Positions 36,890 through 41,362 of a stretch of DNA of 41,362 nucleotides are shown here, piece after piece. Within the stretch, counting starts at the first letter, position 1, and the number at the start of each line of letters is the position of its first letter. The stretch comes from Bacillota bacterium (GTDB taxonomy: Bacteria > Bacillota > UBA4882 > UBA8346): positions 1-41,362 of the forward strand of contig JAAYHS010000084.1 of the NCBI GenBank assembly GCA_012735315.1, written 5' to 3'. The notes beneath the pieces were generated by a model that made no database searches, was not told where the DNA came from, and saw only the letters and a list, made by a program, of their open reading frames with translations. The position numbers were made by a program, and so were the translations under genes.

Positions 36890-38743
36890 ATGGCTAAAGT
36901 AATAGGTATCGATTTAGGCACAACCAATTCTTGCATGGCTGTAATGGAAGGCGGAGAACCGGTGATCATTCCTAACGCCGAAGGCGGACGGACCACTCCT
37001 TCGGTGGTGGCTTTTTCAAAGACCGGGGAACGGATGGTGGGACAGGTTGCTAAAAGACAGGCGGTGGCCAATCCGGATCGGACCGTGACTTCTGTTAAAC
37101 GGAGAATGGGGACCAACTATAAAGTGGTCATCGACGATAAACAGTATACGCCTCAAGAGATTTCGGCCATGATTTTGCAAAAGATGAAAGCCGACGCCGA
37201 AGCTTATTTAGGCGAGAAAATTGAGAAAGCGGTTATTACGGTGCCGGCGTATTTTTCCGATTCCCAGCGTCAAGCGACTAAAGACGCGGGAAAAATCGCC
37301 GGTTTGGAAGTGCTGCGGATCATCAACGAACCGACCGCCGCGTCACTGGCCTATGGACTTGATAAAGGCGAAGATCATACCATTCTCGTTTTTGATCTGG
37401 GCGGCGGCACCTTTGATGTCTCCATTTTGGAATTGGGGGACGGCGTTTTTGAAGTAAAGGCGACCAGCGGCAACAACCGGCTGGGCGGCGATGATTTCGA
37501 CGAACGGATCGTCACTTGGATGGCCGAGAATTTCAAAAAAGAGCATGGGGTTGATCTCCGAAACGACCGAATGGCGTTACAACGCTTAAAAGAAGCGGCG
37601 GAAAAGGCGAAGATCGAATTGTCAGGGCTGACCTCGACCACGATTAGCCTTCCGTTTATTACGGCGGTTAACGGTGAGCCGCGCCACTTGGATATGACAC
37701 TGACCAGGGCTAAATTCGAGGAGATCACCGCCGATTTGGTGGAGGCTACCGTTGGACCTACCAAACAGGCCTTGGCCGATGCGGGGATGGAACCGAAGGA
37801 TATCGATAAAGTGATTTTGGTCGGCGGTTCGACTAGAATCCCGGCTGTTCAGGAAATGATTAAGAAGTTAACCGGCAAGGAACCTTTTAAAGGGGTCAAT
37901 CCCGATGAAGTAGTGGCCATCGGCGCCGCTATTCAGGGCGGCGTTTTGGTGGGGGATGTGAAAGACATCGTCTTGTTGGATGTTACTCCGCTTTCGCTGG
38001 GCTTAGAGACTTTAGGCGGTGTGTTTACCAGGATCATTGATCGGAATACGACCATTCCGACTTCGAAAAGTCAAATCTTTTCCACTGCCGCCGATAATCA
38101 GACCGCGGTTGATATTCATATCCTCCAAGGCGAGCGACCGATGGCCGCCGATAATATCACCTTGGGTCAGTTCCGGCTGGACGGGATTCCGCCGGCGCCG
38201 CGGGGCGTCCCCCAAATTGAAGTCACTTTTGATATCGACGCTAACGGGATCGTTCATGTATCGGCAAAAGATAAAGGCACCGGCAAGGAGCAAAAGGTGA
38301 CCATTACTTCCTCCAGTGGCTTGAGCGAAGAACAGATTAATCGGATGGTCAAAGAGGCCGAGGCCCACGCTGAGGAAGACAAACGCCGCCGTGAAGAGGC
38401 CGATGCCGTAAATGAAGCCGACAGCTTAATTTATACGGTTGACAAAACCTTAAAGGATATCGGCGACAAAGCCGATAAGAATCAGGTTGAAAAGATTCAA
38501 AAGGCCAAGGAAGAGTTGCAACAGGCGGTTAATGCCAAGGATATCCCGGGAATTAAAGCTAAGAAAGAAGCTTTGGAGAAGGTCCTCCACGAGCTTTCGG
38601 CGACGATTTATAATCAAGCGGCCGGGCAAGGCCAACCCGGAGCGACCGGCGCCGGACCGGACGACGGGCCGACCGGCTACGGGCCTCAACCCGAAGGACC
38701 GACTGTTGACGCCGATTTTAAAGTGCAAGACGATAATAAGTAA
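36890..38743 (+). CDS. dnaK: Chaperone DnaK (Hsp70)
   Basis: A 617-residue Hsp70. The ATPase domain (1-about 365) has [13 protein letters not shown], the [22 protein letters not shown] segment, [26 protein letters not shown], and [14 protein letters not shown]. The linker DVVLLDV-like motif is [14 protein letters not shown]; the substrate-binding domain and the C-terminal lid follow. The tail is rich in Gly and Pro and ends [11 protein letters not shown] in place of the EEVD of eukaryotes. AGGGGG precedes the ATG. The dnaK-dnaJ gap carries heptamer array F with an inverted arm. Confidence 0.99.
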   Translation: MAKVIGIDLGTTNSCMAVMEGGEPVIIPNAEGGRTTPSVVAFSKTGERMVGQVAKRQAVANPDRTVTSVKRRMGTNYKVVIDDKQYTPQEISAMILQKMKADAEAYLGEKIEKAVITVPAYFSDSQRQATKDAGKIAGLEVLRIINEPTAASLAYGLDKGEDHTILVFDLGGGTFDVSILELGDGVFEVKATSGNNRLGGDDFDERIVTWMAENFKKEHGVDLRNDRMALQRLKEAAEKAKIELSGLTSTTISLPFITAVNGEPRHLDMTLTRAKFEEITADLVEATVGPTKQALADAGMEPKDIDKVILVGGSTRIPAVQEMIKKLTGKEPFKGVNPDEVVAIGAAIQGGVLVGDVKDIVLLDVTPLSLGLETLGGVFTRIIDRNTTIPTSKSQIFSTAADNQTAVDIHILQGERPMAADNITLGQFRLDGIPPAPRGVPQIEVTFDIDANGIVHVSAKDKGTGKEQKVTITSSSGLSEEQINRMVKEAEAHAEEDKRRREEADAVNEADSLIYTVDKTLKDIGDKADKNQVEKIQKAKEELQQAVNAKDIPGIKAKKEALEKVLHELSATIYNQAAGQGQPGATGAGPDDGPTGYGPQPEGPTVDADFKVQDDNK

Positions 38744-38751
38744 TCCGATTG

Positions 38752-38844
38752 GACAGTTGTCAGTTGCCGGTTGACAGTTGATAATACCAGCATGATTGGT
38801 TGGAGTAATTTAATTATCGATTTCACGGATAACCGGCAACTAAT
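38752..38844. repeat. Heptamer-periodic array F (CAGTTGN) with inverted arm
   Basis: Four in-phase heptamers, GACAGTT, GTCAGTT, GCCGGTT and GACAGTT (38752-38779), face AACCGGC and AACTAAT (38831-38844). A perfect 10-bp inverted repeat AGTTGCCGGT/ACCGGCAACT (38762-38771 and 38832-38841) spans the gap between dnaK and dnaJ. The mRNA could fold there within the operon. Confidence 0.65.
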
Positions 38845-38858
38845 TGAAAGGATTTAAT

Positions 38859-39989
38859 ATGGCAAAACGAGATTATTATGAGGTATTGGGAGTTCCGAAA
38901 ACCGCTACGGATGAAGAGATAAAAAAAGCTTACCGGAAACTGGCCCGACAGTATCATCCCGATGTTAATAAGGACAATCCGAAAGAAGCCGAAGAAAAAT
39001 TTAAAGAGATTAATGAAGCCTACAGCGTTTTAAGCGATCCTCAAAAGCGCGCCGCTTACGATCATTACGGGCATGCGGCCACCGACCCGAACTTCGGCGC
39101 CGGAGGATTCGGCGGATTCGGGGATTTCGGTTTCGACGGGTTTGGGGATATTTTCGACATGTTTTTCGGCGGCGGTCGGAGTTCACGGCGGCGCGCCGGT
39201 CCGCAACGCGGGAACGACCTCCGCTATGACATGGAGATTTCTTTTGAAGAAGCGGCTTTCGGAAAGGAAACTACGGTTGAGATTCCTAGAACCGAAGTTT
39301 GCCCGACATGCAATGGCAATCGGGCGAAGCCGGGGACTCCGATCAAGACTTGTTCCAATTGTAATGGGACCGGCCAGGTCCAGATTACTCAAAATACCGC
39401 TTTCGGTAGATTTGTCAATGTCAGAACCTGTGAAAAGTGCGGCGGAGAAGGGAAGACCATTGAAACGTTTTGCCCCGAATGCGGCGGCAGCGGTAGGGTT
39501 CGCAGAAACCGGAAGATCGATATTAAAATTCCGGCCGGAATGGAAAGCGGTTCCCGGTTGCGAGTGGCTGGGGAAGGAGAAGCGGGGATCCGGGGCGGTT
39601 CCCCCGGCGACTTATATATCTATATTTATGTAAAGCCTCATCCCAAGTTTGAACGTAAGGGTTACGACGTCTACAGCGAGATCAAACTAAGCATTACCCA
39701 AGCCGCGCTGGGAACGACGGTTTCCGTAGACACCCTTGACGGAAAAGTGGAATTGCGAATTCCGGAAGGCACCCAACACGGCACTTCGTTTCGGATCAAA
39801 GGCCGCGGTATTCCCCAATTGAGAGGACATGGCCGGGGCGATCATTTTGTAAAGGTTAGAATCGTCGTTCCCACCAAATTAACCGGCGAGCAACGGGAAT
39901 TATTAAAGAAACTGGCATTATCATTCGGAGAGGATCTTTCGGCTGATGAAAAAGGTTTCATCAGTAAAGTGAAGGATGCGTTTAAATAA
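38859..39989 (+). CDS. dnaJ: Chaperone DnaJ (Hsp40)
   Basis: A 376-residue class A DnaJ. The J domain (1-about 70) has the catalytic HPD (33-35), which drives DnaK ATP hydrolysis. A Gly/Phe-rich linker (about 75-110) follows, then four zinc-finger repeats: [22 protein letters not shown] and CPECGGSG. The C-terminal substrate domains include [11 protein letters not shown] and [16 protein letters not shown]. The ATG at 38859 has AAAGGA upstream; the earlier TTG at 38844 overlaps that site. It is the last heat-shock gene before the repeat region and the terminator at 40236. Confidence 0.98.
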   Translation: MAKRDYYEVLGVPKTATDEEIKKAYRKLARQYHPDVNKDNPKEAEEKFKEINEAYSVLSDPQKRAAYDHYGHAATDPNFGAGGFGGFGDFGFDGFGDIFDMFFGGGRSSRRRAGPQRGNDLRYDMEISFEEAAFGKETTVEIPRTEVCPTCNGNRAKPGTPIKTCSNCNGTGQVQITQNTAFGRFVNVRTCEKCGGEGKTIETFCPECGGSGRVRRNRKIDIKIPAGMESGSRLRVAGEGEAGIRGGSPGDLYIYIYVKPHPKFERKGYDVYSEIKLSITQAALGTTVSVDTLDGKVELRIPEGTQHGTSFRIKGRGIPQLRGHGRGDHFVKVRIVVPTKLTGEQRELLKKLALSFGEDLSADEKGFISKVKDAFK

Positions 39990-39990
39990 G

Positions 39991-40080
39991 GAGTTTAGTA
40001 GTCGGGAGACAGTAGAGGGTGTGAGAAATATTGGGTAAACCTCCGATAAGCCGAAGTTCAGAAATGCATTGCACACCCTC
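39991..40080. repeat. Heptamer-like array G with inverted arm
   Basis: Heptamers starting GAG, GTA, GGA, GTA and GTG run from 39991 to 40025. GAGGGTGTG (40015-40023) has a perfect inverted copy CACACCCTC (40072-40080). AGTAGTCG at 39997-40004 is shared with the flanks of the other palindromic element copies. No gene is seen. Confidence 0.45.
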
Positions 40081-40081
40081 C

Positions 40082-40185
40082 CCTTCGGTCTCGGCTATTC
40101 TTCGTTATTCGGCTTCGAAGCAGCACGGTGAAACCGAGCTTAGGAATGTTTTTACCACTCAGCCGTGGGTTTTAACCCGCGGCGG
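40082..40185. repeat. Palindromic MITE-like element, copy 2 (mainly right half)
   Basis: Matches copy 1 from the central CTTCG...CGAAG hairpin through GGTGAAACCGAGCTTAGGAATG and the terminal CCGTGGGTT/AACCCGCGG hairpin. The left arm is degraded or replaced. It lies between dnaJ and the operon terminator. Confidence 0.6.
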
Positions 40186-40235
40186 ATGGAATGGATGGAA
40201 TTTCATGTTCCGGTAAGAACGGTTGTAATCAATTT

Positions 40236-40264
40236 AAAAAGAGGAGCACCCTACTCCTCTTTTT
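40236..40264 (+). terminator. Terminator of the dnaK operon, just before prmA
   Basis: An 11-bp perfect stem AAAAAGAGGAG/CTCCTCTTTTT with a 7-base loop. It ends 19 bases before the prmA ATG, so prmA is expressed either by read-through or from a promoter I cannot see. Confidence 0.85.
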
Positions 40265-40283
40265 AAGCATTTCAGGAGGCAGG

Positions 40284-41207
40284 ATGGGCGGGTCTAATTG
40301 GAGTGAAGTAAAAGTTAGAGTCCCGGCTGAGTATGGCGAAATCGTAGCCGAAATTTTTCAAGAAGAGGACGCCGGAGGAGTCCTTTTTGACGATCCCGGC
40401 ATTTTAAAAGAGAAGCCGTTTCAGGATGATGAACTCCTTGGTGATGAATTCGCGCTTCCCGTTCATTTCGGAGTGCGCGCCTATTTCCCGGTGGATGACC
40501 GTTTGGGGGAACGCCTGAGCCGGATCAAAAAACGGTTGGCGGAAATATACGGAGCAGAAGTGGAGCTGGAGCTGAAACAAATCCATGAGGAGGATTGGGC
40601 GGAGGCTTGGAAGCAATATTTTAAGCCGGAGCGTTTCGGGAAAATTGTCATTAAACCCAGTTGGGAAGAGTATCATCCCGCCGCCGGTGAAATCGTGATC
40701 GAGCTTGATCCGGGAATGGCCTTCGGGACCGGCACTCACCCTACTACGCGAATCTGTATTAAACTGCTTCAAGAATTAGTAACGTCCCAAACTGAGATGC
40801 TTGATGTGGGAACCGGTTCCGGGATACTGGCCTTGGTCGGGGCTAAGTTGGGCGCTAAAAAGACAATCGCAACGGATATTGATCCGGTCGCTCTCAAAGT
40901 GGCCTCGGAAAATATTAAACGCAACCGGCTGGAGGGTATTATTGAAGTCTATGAGGGTGATCTGTTGGATGGACCGGTAGACTCCAAGTTTAACTTGGTG
41001 GTAGCGAATATTATAACCGACGCGATTTTGCAGATTGCTCCCCAATTGGCGAAGGTCCTGGAGCCGGGAGGTATTTTCGTGGCTTCGGGAATCATCGCGG
41101 AGCGTTATCCGGAAGTGTTGGAATGCTTGACCAAGCAAGGTTTGGCATATATTAAGCACGTCTGCGAAGAAGGTTGGGTGGGACTGGTAGTACGGTCTGG
41201 AGTTTAA
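40284..41207 (+). CDS. prmA: Ribosomal protein L11 methyltransferase
   Basis: A 307-residue SAM-dependent enzyme that trimethylates ribosomal protein L11. The N-terminal L11-recognition domain (WSEVKVRVPAEYGEIVAEIF; EEDWAEAWKQYFKPERFGKIVIKPSWEEY) precedes the methyltransferase fold: GMAFGTGTHPTTRICIKLL, the SAM loop DVGTGSGILALVGAKLGA, and the VVANIITDAI catalytic-region motif. GGAGGCAGG lies directly before the ATG at 40284; a longer in-frame version back to 40191 would run through the terminator. prmA after dnaJ is the standard order in Bacillota. Confidence 0.96.
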   Translation: MGGSNWSEVKVRVPAEYGEIVAEIFQEEDAGGVLFDDPGILKEKPFQDDELLGDEFALPVHFGVRAYFPVDDRLGERLSRIKKRLAEIYGAEVELELKQIHEEDWAEAWKQYFKPERFGKIVIKPSWEEYHPAAGEIVIELDPGMAFGTGTHPTTRICIKLLQELVTSQTEMLDVGTGSGILALVGAKLGAKKTIATDIDPVALKVASENIKRNRLEGIIEVYEGDLLDGPVDSKFNLVVANIITDAILQIAPQLAKVLEPGGIFVASGIIAERYPEVLECLTKQGLAYIKHVCEEGWVGLVVRSGV

Positions 41208-41270
41208 GTAGTCGCCCACTCCGGCCCGCAGAGCGCGTTAAAGGATGAAAAAATAAGGAAAGCGTTATTT

Positions 41271-41362
41271 CCGTCGCGGGTTAACCACGCGGCTGGGTAT
41301 ATAAAAACGTTCTGAATCCCAACCGGGATCAGCTGTCCTTCGCTATTGGCTTCGAAGCATCA
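41271..41362. repeat. Palindromic MITE-like element, copy 3 (cut by window end)
   Basis: The left arm and centre of the same element: CGCGGGTTAACC, GCGGCTGGGTATATAAAAACG, the hairpin ATCCC/GGGAT (copy 1 has a G-T pair here) and CTTCG...CGAAG. AGTAGTCGCCCA at 41207-41218 matches the flank of copy 1 at 811. The right arm should lie beyond the window. Confidence 0.6.

Noticed and set aside
39073-39633. A 186-residue frame overlapping dnaJ in another phase
   Set aside because: dnaJ is certain here from its HPD and zinc-finger motifs; the overlapping frame is rich in Arg and Ser as expected of a shadow.

Overview
This 41.4 kb window comes from the chromosome of an endospore-forming member of the Bacillota (Firmicutes), probably in or near the Clostridia. 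The evidence is a spore-receptor operon (gerKA-gerKC-gerKB), the germination protease gpr, a HrcA/CIRCE-controlled dnaK operon, gatCAB, csaB and the HemW-hrcA-grpE-dnaK-dnaJ-prmA order. Base composition is moderate, and TTG starts with strong AGGAGG-type ribosome sites are frequent. A CsgG-like secreted protein and an archaeal-like (group III) chaperonin point to a deep-branching lineage, but I cannot name the species. I see no rRNA or tRNA gene, CRISPR array, prophage or transposase.

Layout. 1-1436: a GNAT acetyltransferase, two terminators and a repeat-rich non-coding stretch. 1449-8151: ligA, an exonuclease-BRCT gene and gatC-gatA-gatB. An AT-rich tract starts sharply inside ligA (about 2820) and ends just before gatC (about 4800). 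8292-11902: four tightly overlapping genes for a cell-surface polysaccharide (DUF4330-like protein, O-antigen-ligase-like protein, CsaB, TagA/WecG). 12036-12908: a YitT-family membrane protein. 13120-17294: a germinant-receptor operon behind a very good sigma-G-type promoter, with a small fourth membrane subunit. 17340-20957: hisD, hisB, hisH and hisF, without hisA. 21253-22560, minus strand: rpsT and a CsgG-like gene. 22706-25238: gpr flanked by three small unrecognised membrane-anchored genes. 25354-27676: murJ and a LysE-type exporter. 27873-32004: a cNMP-binding/GGDEF protein, lepA and, on the minus strand, a TIM-barrel isomerase/endonuclease-like protein. 32152-41207: hemW, then the heat-shock operon hrcA, chaperonin, grpE, dnaK, dnaJ, then prmA.

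How the genes work together. The heat-shock genes form one HrcA/CIRCE-controlled unit in which an archaeal-like chaperonin takes the place next to hrcA. The ger and gpr loci serve spore germination. LigA, the exonuclease and GatCAB are housekeeping functions in DNA joining and in Gln/Asn-tRNA formation. The csaB cluster probably builds and pyruvylates a secondary wall polymer that can hold S-layer proteins.

Unexplained structure. (1) At least seven intergenic regions carry arrays with a strict 7-base period. Each locus has its own heptamer, and most have a forward block facing an inverted block. (2) A palindromic, MITE-like element of about 160 bp occurs in one full, one half and one window-truncated copy. 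(3) LigA is a compositional mosaic with a duplicated helix-hairpin-helix unit.
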